Assembly: GCA_947447845.1 (NCBI GenBank) | Contig: CANFNO010000199.1 | Coordinates: 1 to 5,966, forward strand | Origin: Burkholderiales bacterium | GTDB taxonomy: Bacteria > Pseudomonadota > Gammaproteobacteria > Burkholderiales > Burkholderiaceae | Direction of reading: 5' to 3' | DNA: 5,966 nucleotides | Part shown: piece by piece, positions 1-5,430 of the stretch | Numbering within the stretch: the first letter of the stretch is position 1 | How the letters are laid out: every line of letters begins with the position of its first letter | Notes under the pieces: generated by a model | Told to the model about the DNA's origin: nothing | What the model saw: the letters and a program-made list of their open reading frames with translations, nothing else | The model's database searches: none | Program-made: the position numbers and the translations under genes

Positions 1-146
1 AGCAAGGCCTTTGGCCCGTCATCCTGGCGCAACATGGCCACCAGCACGTGGGCCGGTTCGATATAGGCATGGTCATTGCCCAGCGCTAACGACTGCGCGT
101 CGCCCAGGGCTTCCTGAAATTTAGTTGTTAGTTTGTCAGTGCGCAT
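1..146 (-). CDS. clpB: ATP-dependent disaggregase ClpB, N-terminal fragment (cut by window edge)
   Basis: The 48 complete codons from the ATG at 146-144 read [20 protein letters not shown] and continue with [20 protein letters not shown]. This is the typical start of the ClpB N-terminal (Clp_N) domain in betaproteobacteria. ClpB is a cytoplasmic hexameric AAA+ chaperone that works with DnaK/DnaJ/GrpE to pull proteins out of heat-induced aggregates. Only the first helices of the N domain are inside the window; both AAA+ modules and the middle coiled coil lie beyond the left edge. The start is supported by an AAGGAA ribosome binding site (152-157) five bases upstream of the ATG and by the family's usual N-terminus. 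A candidate sigma-32 promoter precedes it. A ClpA or ClpC paralogue is less likely because the [14 protein letters not shown] start is characteristic of ClpB. Confidence 0.93.
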   Translation of the reverse strand, partial: MRTDKLTTKFQEALGDAQSLALGNDHAYIEPAHVLVAMLRQDDGPKAL

Positions 147-183
147 ATGAATTCCTTTGGACTGTTTGGTCTGATGCCCCACA

Positions 184-211
184 GCTTGAGGCCTTGGGAC
201 ATGTTTTCAAG
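184..211 (-). promoter_or_regulatory. Candidate sigma-32 (heat-shock) promoter of clpB
   Basis: On the minus strand CTTGAA (211-206, followed by another A) matches the sigma-32 -35 consensus exactly. After a 14-base spacer comes CCTCAAGC (191-184), which matches five of the seven defined positions of the CCCCATNT -10 element. Transcription would start roughly around 177, giving a leader of about 30 bases that contains the AAGGAA ribosome binding site. Position, orientation and spacing all fit, and clpB is a classic heat-shock gene in proteobacteria. The -10 box is imperfect, so the call is inferred and not certain. Confidence 0.55.
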
Positions 212-314
212 TGCAGTAGGTCACTTAGCCAATATCTGACGCTGATATCCGTCAACAAAGACGCAACTGAATCTCAAGGTTCAGCTTCTCCGGCCCTTGC
301 TTGTTCGACTGCGC

Positions 315-332
315 TCAGGCTGAGGTGCCTGA
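315..332. repeat. Short inverted repeat TCAGGC-6-GCCTGA
   Basis: TCAGGC (315-320) and GCCTGA (327-332) form a perfect 6-bp stem with a 6-base loop. It follows the sequence TTCGACTGCGC, which loosely resembles the TTCGACAAGCTCAGG type of intergenic repeat common in proteobacteria; that resemblance is from memory. No T-run follows on either strand. Its role is unknown and a stem this short can occur by chance. Confidence 0.35.
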
Positions 333-377
333 AGGTATAGGGGGTGTTGAAGGCGTTGCAAACCAGAACTGTTCGCA

Positions 378-454
378 GGGCGAAGCGGGTATGGGCGGGG
401 GCCGATTTGCGGGCCTTTGACGCCATGAGGCCCCCGCCCATACCCGCTTCGCCC
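378..454. repeat. Perfect 26-bp inverted repeat with 25-base loop (REP/MITE-like hairpin)
   Basis: Positions 378-403 (beginning GGGCGAAGCGGGTATGGG) are the exact reverse complement of 429-454, with a 25-base loop at 404-428. The arms stop at a mismatch on both sides (377/455 and 404/428), so this is a discrete 77-base element. It lies in the moaE-clpB gap, 47 bases beyond the moaE stop codon. Inside it, GGGCCT (411-416) could also pair with AGGCCC (428-433), an alternative shorter hairpin that competes with the main stem. No T-run follows on either strand, which argues against a standard Rho-independent terminator. Extragenic palindromes of this kind are often dispersed repeats or mRNA 3'-end stabilisers. 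Whether it is repeated elsewhere in the genome cannot be seen from this window. Confidence 0.85.
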
Positions 455-500
455 CACCACACCAGCGGGCGTGAAACGCATAGAGCCAAGGCTAAAACAA

Positions 501-986
501 CTAAGAAGCGTTGGACCCGGCAATACCCCAACGCGCCAAGGCATCGTCGTCACTAACCCGCGCATCCACCCAATGCGCGCCATCGGGCGTGGCTTCCTTC
601 TTCCAGAAAGGCGCCTGCGTCTTCAGGTAGTCCATCAAAAACTCACAGGCCTTGAAACTCTCTCCCCGGTGCGCCGAGGTGACAGCTACCAAGACGATCT
701 GATCCAGCGGTTGCAATAGACCCACCCGGTGGACAACGCGCGCGCCAAAGATGTCAAAACGACCCTGCGCCTCGTCAATCATGGCCTCGATCGACCTCTC
801 GGTCATGCCAGGGTAATGTTCCAACTCCAGGGACTGAACCGACGGGTCCACACCGCCATTGCGATCCCGCACGGTACCCACAAAACTGCACACCGCCCCC
901 ACGCGCTTGTCACCGGCACGCAAACGGGCGACTTCCTCGGACAAATCAAAGTCCAGGGTCTGAATGGAAACGCGCGAAGTGCTCAT
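501..986 (-). CDS. moaE: Molybdopterin synthase catalytic (large) subunit MoaE
   Basis: MoaE is the cytoplasmic large subunit of the MoaD2-MoaE2 molybdopterin synthase. The complex transfers two sulfurs from the MoaD thiocarboxylate to cyclic pyranopterin monophosphate, giving molybdopterin. The 161-residue protein has the usual family length. Family motifs seen in order are GAVCSFVGTVRDRN (about 30-43, with R40 matching E. coli R39), LELEHYPGMTE (about 53-63), SAHRGE (about 104-109) and DYLKTQAPFWKKE (about 119-131). K122 and K129 match the catalytic E. coli lysines K119 and K126. The ATG at 986 is chosen because an AGGG motif overlapping the moaD stop codon lies seven bases upstream. Only nine bases separate it from moaD, as expected for co-translated partner subunits. 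It appears intact and is the last gene of the unit before the clpB gap. Confidence 0.97.
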   Translation of the reverse strand: MSTSRVSIQTLDFDLSEEVARLRAGDKRVGAVCSFVGTVRDRNGGVDPSVQSLELEHYPGMTERSIEAMIDEAQGRFDIFGARVVHRVGLLQPLDQIVLVAVTSAHRGESFKACEFLMDYLKTQAPFWKKEATPDGAHWVDARVSDDDALARWGIAGSNAS

Positions 987-995
987 ATTGCAACC

Positions 996-1247
996 CTAGC
1001 CGCCAGTAACCGGTGGAAAAAAGGCGACTTCACAGCCTTCAACCAAGGCCGCAGACTCGTCGCTCATGACCTGATTCAGCGCCATGCGCACCGCACGGCC
1101 ACGGGCCAGGGCTTCGCCTGAAGCGCCCGGGCGGGCAATCAAGGTGTCGCGCAGTTGGGCCAGTGTCACAGCGGATGTATCCAGCGATTCAGAGGCCTGG
1201 CCGACAGCCTCGCGTATGGACGCGAAGTAACGAATGGTGATCTTCAT
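996..1247 (-). CDS. moaD: Molybdopterin synthase sulfur carrier (small) subunit MoaD
   Basis: MoaD is a ubiquitin-fold protein of 83 residues, normal for the family. It begins MKITIRYFASIREAVG, a typical first beta strand and loop of MoaD, and ends FFPPVTGG. The terminal Gly-Gly is the tail that is adenylated by MoeB and converted to a thiocarboxylate, then inserts into the MoaE active site as sulfur donor. MoeB is not encoded in this window. The ATG at 1247 overlaps the moeA stop by four bases (ATGA). The upstream Shine-Dalgarno signal is weak (a GAG about eight bases away), so translation is probably coupled to moeA. The gene looks intact. The C-terminal GG immediately before the stop and the position next to moaE make a thiamine ThiS-like alternative unlikely. 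Confidence 0.96.
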   Translation of the reverse strand: MKITIRYFASIREAVGQASESLDTSAVTLAQLRDTLIARPGASGEALARGRAVRMALNQVMSDESAALVEGCEVAFFPPVTGG

Positions 1248-2494
1248 GCGAGCAACTCTGCAAAGGAATAGAAGCGCACAGAATCGCCCTTTTGAATAGT
1301 TTGACCACCTGGGTTATCCACCAGACCATCGCCCCAGACGGCCGAAGTCAGCACGCCAGAACTCTGGTTGGCAAACAGATCCAGGCCGCCTTGCCCATTG
1401 CGGCGGACCCGCAAAAACTCCTGGCGCCTGTCGGCGCGCGGCCAATCGAAATCAGCGCGAATGCTGGCACCCAAAGGCTTCACATCCGCCACACCTTGCA
1501 GACGCAACAGGAAGGGACGCACCAGCAGTAGGAACGTGACAAAGCTGGAAACCGGGTTGCCAGGCAGGCCGATGAAATGGGCTGCGCCGACCTTGCCATG
1601 GGCAAAAGGCTTGCCCGGTTTGATGGCGATCTGCAGCAGGTCAAGGCTTCCCAGCGACTGAACTGCCGGCTTGATGTGGTCTTCTTCACCAACCGATACA
1701 CCGCCACTGGTCAAAATCACGTCATGGGCTACGCTTGCATCACGCATCGCGTTCACCGTGGCATCCAGCTTGTCGGGCACGATGCCGAAATCGGTCACCT
1801 CGCAACCCATGCGACGCAAAAGACTGTTCAGAAAAAACCGATTTGAGTTGTAAATGGCGCCGGGCGGCATGTTTTGTGGCGCCACCGTGCCGGGCATCAC
1901 CAACTCGTCGCCCGTAGAGAACAGCGCCACGCGCGGACGCTTCACCACAACGAGTTTGTCCATTCCAATACTGGCGGCCAAGCCCAATTCAGCGGGACCC
2001 AAGCGCTGGCCCCGGGCCAACACCACGGCACCGCTTGTCACATCCTCGCCAGCGCGGCGAATCCATTGACCGGACCTTGGAATGACGTTGACCTGCACCC
2101 GCGCCGCATCACCGGCGCTGCCGGATACGGCCACGCAGTCTTCCTGCATGACCACGGCATCCGCACCGGCTGGAATCGGAGCACCGGTAAAAATGCGGGC
2201 CACGGATTGCGCCTGCAAAGGCGTGCCGGCGGAACCTGCCGGAATGCGCTGTGAAACCGGCATTTCCACGCCAGGTGCCGTCACATCCAGAACCCGCACG
2301 GCATAGCCATCCATGGAACTGTTGTCCTGCGGTGGGACGTGCAAATCCGAGACAACATCCTGGGCCAGTACGCGACCATCGGCATCCAGGGTTGCGACCT
2401 GCTCGGTCGCCTCAATCGACCGCACTGTCGACAGCAAAAGCGCCATCGCATCAGCCAAAGGCAGGAGCGGAGCGCGCGCAGGAGACATTGCCAT
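1244..2494 (-). CDS. moeA: Molybdopterin molybdenumtransferase MoeA
   Basis: MoeA catalyses the last common step of molybdenum cofactor synthesis, inserting molybdate into adenylated molybdopterin (made by MogA) with release of AMP. The 416 residues fit the family (E. coli 411). Motifs in order are PPQDNSSMDGYAVR (54-67, D62 equal to E. coli D59), FTGAPIPAGADAVVMQED (102-119), IRRAGEDV (145-152), FSTGDEL (192-198), SGGVSVGEEDHIK (263-275), KPGKPFAHG (292-300) and GLPGNPVSS (309-317). The region 189-335 is the MoCF-binding domain shared with MogA, followed by the small C-terminal beta domain from about 340. The ATG at 2494 is preferred over the one two codons later because GATAGGG ends eight bases upstream of it. 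It starts 23 bases after thrC and overlaps moaD by four bases. No key residue is missing. Confidence 0.97.
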   Translation of the reverse strand: MAMSPARAPLLPLADAMALLLSTVRSIEATEQVATLDADGRVLAQDVVSDLHVPPQDNSSMDGYAVRVLDVTAPGVEMPVSQRIPAGSAGTPLQAQSVARIFTGAPIPAGADAVVMQEDCVAVSGSAGDAARVQVNVIPRSGQWIRRAGEDVTSGAVVLARGQRLGPAELGLAASIGMDKLVVVKRPRVALFSTGDELVMPGTVAPQNMPPGAIYNSNRFFLNSLLRRMGCEVTDFGIVPDKLDATVNAMRDASVAHDVILTSGGVSVGEEDHIKPAVQSLGSLDLLQIAIKPGKPFAHGKVGAAHFIGLPGNPVSSFVTFLLLVRPFLLRLQGVADVKPLGASIRADFDWPRADRRQEFLRVRRNGQGGLDLFANQSSGVLTSAVWGDGLVDNPGGQTIQKGDSVRFYSFAELLA

Positions 2495-2517
2495 AGCTGT
2501 TGCCCTATCGTTTTAGT

Positions 2518-4038
2518 CTAGTAGCCGCACTCGCGTGCAATGAGTGCCTTGATCGGTTCCGCATCGGCCGCCATAAGCTGCACGCGCTTGGGCAGGGCTT
2601 CGATGCCTTCGAAGCCCACCGGGCGCTCCGGCTCGCGACCTAAGGCCTCCACAATGGTGGCTGCAAACTTGATGGGCAAAGCGGTTTCAAGCACGATCAT
2701 GGGCGTGGTCGCAGAACGCTTTTCCAGCGCCACCTTTAACGCATCAGCGGTATGGGTGTCGATCATGAAACCGTGTTGCTCAAAAGTGGCGCGTATGGTG
2801 GCCAGACGATCGGAATGGGTGCTCTTGCCACTGACAAAACCATAGCGACTGGCGGCTTGCTCAAACAGAGGATCAGCGCTCAGATCAAAGCGACCTTCCT
2901 TGTTGATCACATCACCAAACAGTGACTTGACGCGTGTACCGTCACGGCCCAACAGATCAAAGACAAAGCGCTCGAAATTGCTGGCCTTGGAAATATCCAT
3001 GGACGGGCTGGAGGTCTCAAAGGTATCCGCGCTGCCACGCACCCGGTAAACGCCAGTGCGGAAAAACTCGTCGAGCACATCGTTTTCGTTGGTGGCTACC
3101 ACCAACTGCTCAATGGGAAGTCCCATCATGCGGGCGACATGGCCGGCGCAGACATTTCCGAAGTTGCCGCTAGGCACGGCGAAGGAGACTTTTTGGGCTT
3201 TGCGATTCGTCGACGCGCCGCCCCTAGACGAATCAGCCCCCTCGGGGGGCAGCGAGGACACGCCAGTGCCGAGCGTGGGGGCCACTTCAGTGGCCTGGAT
3301 GTAGCCAGCGAAGTAGTACACCACTTGGGCTAGCAGACGCGCCCAATTAATTGAGTTAACGGTACCAATCTTGTATTTGCGCTTGAAATCCAGGTCATTG
3401 CTGACCGCCTTGACGATGTCCTGGCAATCATCAAACACACCTTCAACCGCGATGTTGTAGATGTTGGCATCCTGCAGGCTAAACATCTGTGCCTGCTGGA
3501 ACGGACTCATGCGGCCATTCGGGCTGGTCATGAATACGCGCACACCCTTTTTGCCGCGCATGGCGTATTCGGCTGCACTGCCGGTGTCACCGCTGGTTGC
3601 GCCCAAAATGTTCAGTTCTTCACCACGGCGAGTCAATTCGTACTCGAACAAATTGCCCAGTAATTGCATCGCCATGTCTTTGAAGGCCAGTGTCGGGCCG
3701 TTGGACAGGGCTTCTATCCACAGACCGTCTTCCACATGGCGCAGCGGCACGATTTCACCCGTGCCAAATACTTCGGCGGTATAGGTCTTGGCGCACAAAG
3801 CACGCAAATCCTCAGCCGGAATATCGTCGATGTAGAGCGACAAAATTTCGAAAGCCAGAGCGGCATAGCCCTGCTCGTGGTAGACCGCTCGCCACTGACC
3901 CAAGGTGGCATCGCTGACCTGGGGATAGCTTTCAGGCAAATAGAGCCCGCCGTCCGGCGCCAATCCTTCCAACAGGATTTCACAAAAGCGCTTGCGCTCA
4001 GTGGAACTGGCGTCGGCGCGCGTGCTCAGGTATTTCAT
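2518..4038 (-). CDS. thrC: Threonine synthase ThrC, with an in-frame repeat-derived insert
   Basis: ThrC is a cytoplasmic pyridoxal-phosphate enzyme (fold type II) that converts O-phospho-L-homoserine and water to L-threonine and phosphate. The start MKYLSTRADAS is the family's usual one. GPTLAFKDMAMQ (114-125) holds the cofactor lysine K120, followed by the glycine-rich GATSGDTGSAAE (146-157), NSINWARLLAQ (228-238) and PSGNFGN (289-295). An AAGGAAG motif upstream supports the ATG at 4038, which overlaps the hom stop by four bases. The 506 residues exceed what I recall for betaproteobacterial relatives (about 470-480). The excess falls at about 251-282, just before the conserved KVSFAVPSGNFGN strand, in a Gly/Ser/Pro/Ala-rich stretch encoded by a palindromic GC-rich segment. 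All catalytic motifs are intact, so the enzyme is probably active and the insert is probably a surface loop. Homoserine kinase, which supplies the substrate, is not adjacent. Confidence 0.97.
   Translation of the reverse strand: MKYLSTRADASSTERKRFCEILLEGLAPDGGLYLPESYPQVSDATLGQWRAVYHEQGYAALAFEILSLYIDDIPAEDLRALCAKTYTAEVFGTGEIVPLRHVEDGLWIEALSNGPTLAFKDMAMQLLGNLFEYELTRRGEELNILGATSGDTGSAAEYAMRGKKGVRVFMTSPNGRMSPFQQAQMFSLQDANIYNIAVEGVFDDCQDIVKAVSNDLDFKRKYKIGTVNSINWARLLAQVVYYFAGYIQATEVAPTLGTGVSSLPPEGADSSRGGASTNRKAQKVSFAVPSGNFGNVCAGHVARMMGLPIEQLVVATNENDVLDEFFRTGVYRVRGSADTFETSSPSMDISKASNFERFVFDLLGRDGTRVKSLFGDVINKEGRFDLSADPLFEQAASRYGFVSGKSTHSDRLATIRATFEQHGFMIDTHTADALKVALEKRSATTPMIVLETALPIKFAATIVEALGREPERPVGFEGIEALPKRVQLMAADAEPIKALIARECGY
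3204..3283. repeat. Palindromic GC-rich element inserted in frame within thrC
   Basis: This segment contains three nested or adjacent dyads. GATTCGTC (3204-3211) pairs with GACGAATC (3227-3234). GCCCCC (3236-3241) pairs with GGGGGC (3245-3250) around a 3-base centre. GGCCACT (3280-3286) pairs with AGTGGCC (3289-3295) at the right flank. On the minus strand it reads CTCGCTGCCCCCCGAGGGGG and continues CTGATTCGTCTAGGGGCGGC, which I recall as the core of a repeat scattered between genes in Comamonadaceae; this is memory, not a search result. In the thrC frame it is fully open and encodes residues GVSSLPPEGADSSRGGAS and neighbours. A neighbouring frame of the same strand has stops (TGA at 3235-3233 and TAG at 3226-3224), so the reading frame used matters. 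The exact ends are uncertain by several bases. Confidence 0.6.
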
Positions 4039-5357
4039 GCCAATTCTTCCTTGCGGATACGGGTAATGGGCTCCAGCACGGTGGGCAGGGCTTGCATGGC
4101 GGCCAGTGCCACGTTCATCTTGGCTTCCACGCAGTCGTGTGTCAGGATGATGAGGTCGGTTTGCGCCGCATCAGCGCCACCGACTTCATCGGCTTCGCGT
4201 TGCAGCACGGCGTCGATGCTGATGCCGGACTCGGCCAGAATGCCGGTCACCTTGGCCAGCACGCCAGCTTGGTCAGCCACGCGCAGTCGCAGGTAATAGC
4301 TGGTCACCACATCGGCCATCGGCAGGATGGGGGTGTCGCTCATTGCGCCAGGTTGGAAGGCCAGGTGCGGCACGCGCTGCGCCGAGTCAGCCGTATGCAG
4401 GCGAGTGATGTCGACCAAATCGGCAATCACAGCGCTGGCCGTCGGCTCAGAGCCCGCGCCCTTGCCGTAGTACAGCGTGGTGCCGACGGCGTCGCCCTGC
4501 ACCACCACGGCGTTCATGGCGCCTTCCACATTGGCGATCAGGCGCTTGGAGGGCACCAGGCTGGGATGCACGCGCAGTTCAATGCCTTCCGGGCGGCGCT
4601 TGGCAATGCCCAAGAGCTTGATGCGATAGCCGAGTTGCTCAGCGTACTTGATGTCCTGGCTTGAGAGTTTGGTAATGCCTTCGACATAGGCTTTGTCAAA
4701 CTGCACAGGCACGCCAAAGGCGATGGCCGACATGATGGTGGCCTTGTGGGCAGCGTCAATGCCTTCAATGTCGAAGGTTGGGTCCGCTTCGGCGTAACCC
4801 AAGCGCTGCGCTTCCTTCAGCACCACAGCAAAGTCCAAACCCTTTGAGCGCATCTCGGACAAGATGAAGTTGGTGGTGCCGTTAATGATGCCGGCAATCC
4901 ACTCGATACGGTTAGCGGTCAGGCCTTCGCGCAGCGCCTTGATGATAGGAATGCCACCGGCCACGGCCGCTTCAAACGCGACCATCACGCCTTTGGCCGA
5001 AGCCGCCGCAAATATCTCGGTGCCATGCACGGCCAGCAGGGCCTTGTTGGCGGTGACCACATGCTTGCCCGCCGCGATGGCTTCGAGCACCAGCGTCTTG
5101 GCAATGCCATAACCGCCAATCAGTTCGATCACGATGTCAATGTCCGGGTTGGCAATCACCTTGCGGGCGTCATTCACCACTTGCACATCGGGGCCGACCA
5201 CAGCCCGGGCACGCGCCTCGTCCAAATCCGCCACCATGGTGATCTCAATGCCACGGCCGGCGCGGCGCTGAATCTCTTGCTGATTGCGTTTGAGCACATT
5301 GAAAGTGCCGCTGCCCACTACGCCAATGCCCAGAAGGCCTACTTGAATCGGTTTCAT
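4035..5357 (-). CDS. hom: Homoserine dehydrogenase with C-terminal ACT domain
   Basis: Hom reduces aspartate-4-semialdehyde to homoserine with NAD(P)H, the branch step to threonine and methionine. With the ATG at 5357 the protein has 440 residues, the usual length for a monofunctional ACT-containing Hom; no aspartokinase domain is fused. The NAD(P)-binding fold shows GLLGIGVVGSGT (7-18) and TANKALL (102-108, K105). The catalytic domain has GIINGTTNFIL (156-166) and GYAEADPTFDIEGIDAAHK (187-205); E190, D196, D201 and K205 align with yeast E208, D214, D219 and K223. The regulatory ACT domain spans about 355-430 and usually mediates threonine feedback inhibition. An in-frame GTG at 5369 would add four residues, but neither start has a clear Shine-Dalgarno; the ATG matches the family's MKPIQVGLLG start. 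It overlaps thrC by four bases. No attenuator or leader peptide is visible upstream. Confidence 0.96.
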   Translation of the reverse strand: MKPIQVGLLGIGVVGSGTFNVLKRNQQEIQRRAGRGIEITMVADLDEARARAVVGPDVQVVNDARKVIANPDIDIVIELIGGYGIAKTLVLEAIAAGKHVVTANKALLAVHGTEIFAAASAKGVMVAFEAAVAGGIPIIKALREGLTANRIEWIAGIINGTTNFILSEMRSKGLDFAVVLKEAQRLGYAEADPTFDIEGIDAAHKATIMSAIAFGVPVQFDKAYVEGITKLSSQDIKYAEQLGYRIKLLGIAKRRPEGIELRVHPSLVPSKRLIANVEGAMNAVVVQGDAVGTTLYYGKGAGSEPTASAVIADLVDITRLHTADSAQRVPHLAFQPGAMSDTPILPMADVVTSYYLRLRVADQAGVLAKVTGILAESGISIDAVLQREADEVGGADAAQTDLIILTHDCVEAKMNVALAAMQALPTVLEPITRIRKEELA

Positions 5358-5390
5358 ATCGTTTTTCACGTTTTAAATCTAAAGAATTTT

Positions 5391-5417
5391 GAGGCCCTAC
5401 GCTTACCTGCAGGCCTC
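5391..5417. repeat. Short inverted repeat in the aminotransferase-hom gap
   Basis: GAGGCC (5391-5396) and GGCCTC (5412-5417) form a perfect 6-bp stem with a 15-base loop in the 73-base gap upstream of hom. On the minus strand it is followed by AAAATTCTTTAG, which has only a short interrupted T-run, so it is a poor intrinsic terminator. It could slow readthrough from the aminotransferase gene, but a chance dyad is also plausible. No promoter with good -35 and -10 boxes was recognised in this gap. Confidence 0.3.
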
Positions 5418-5430
5418 CGAAAAATGGGTA

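Larger units (their letters stand above)
147..500. other. 354-base intergenic region between moaE and clpB
   Basis: No reading frame here resembles a protein or has a good ribosome binding site. The region holds the clpB ribosome binding site and candidate heat-shock promoter (152-211), a small dyad with ATATC/GATAT arms (232-236 and 244-248), a short TCAGGC/GCCTGA hairpin (315-332) and a large perfect inverted repeat (378-454). No hairpin followed by a T-run on the minus strand was found after moaE, so no standard intrinsic terminator separates the moa genes from clpB. Termination by Rho, or by the large hairpin without a T-run, remains possible. Confidence 0.7.

Noticed and set aside
378..454. 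Reading the large hairpin as a Rho-independent terminator of the moa operon
   Set aside because: Neither strand has a T-run after the stem, and the loop of 25 bases is much larger than usual for intrinsic terminators.
274..583. Two minus-strand open frames of 85 and 100 codons overlapping the end of moaE and the large hairpin
   Set aside because: They translate through the inverted repeat and into moaE in other frames, show no domain, and have no convincing ribosome binding site.
2518..4038. thrC as a damaged pseudogene because of the internal insert
   Set aside because: The reading frame is continuous, the cofactor lysine and glycine-rich motifs are intact, and the insert lies in a likely surface loop.
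3664..4296. 210-codon plus-strand open frame opposite thrC and hom
   Set aside because: It runs antisense across two well-supported genes and their junction, resembles no protein family I recognise, and is a typical open shadow frame of GC-rich coding DNA.
4092..4664. 190-codon plus-strand open frame opposite hom
   Set aside because: It is antisense to the catalytic and ACT regions of hom, is rich in His/Gln/Ala as expected for a mirrored frame, and has no neighbour or motif to support it.
5358..5400. Possible sigma-70 promoter of hom in the A/T-rich stretch
   Set aside because: TAGATT could serve as a -10 box, but the sequence 17 bases upstream (AGCGTA) does not match a -35 box, so the evidence is too weak to annotate.
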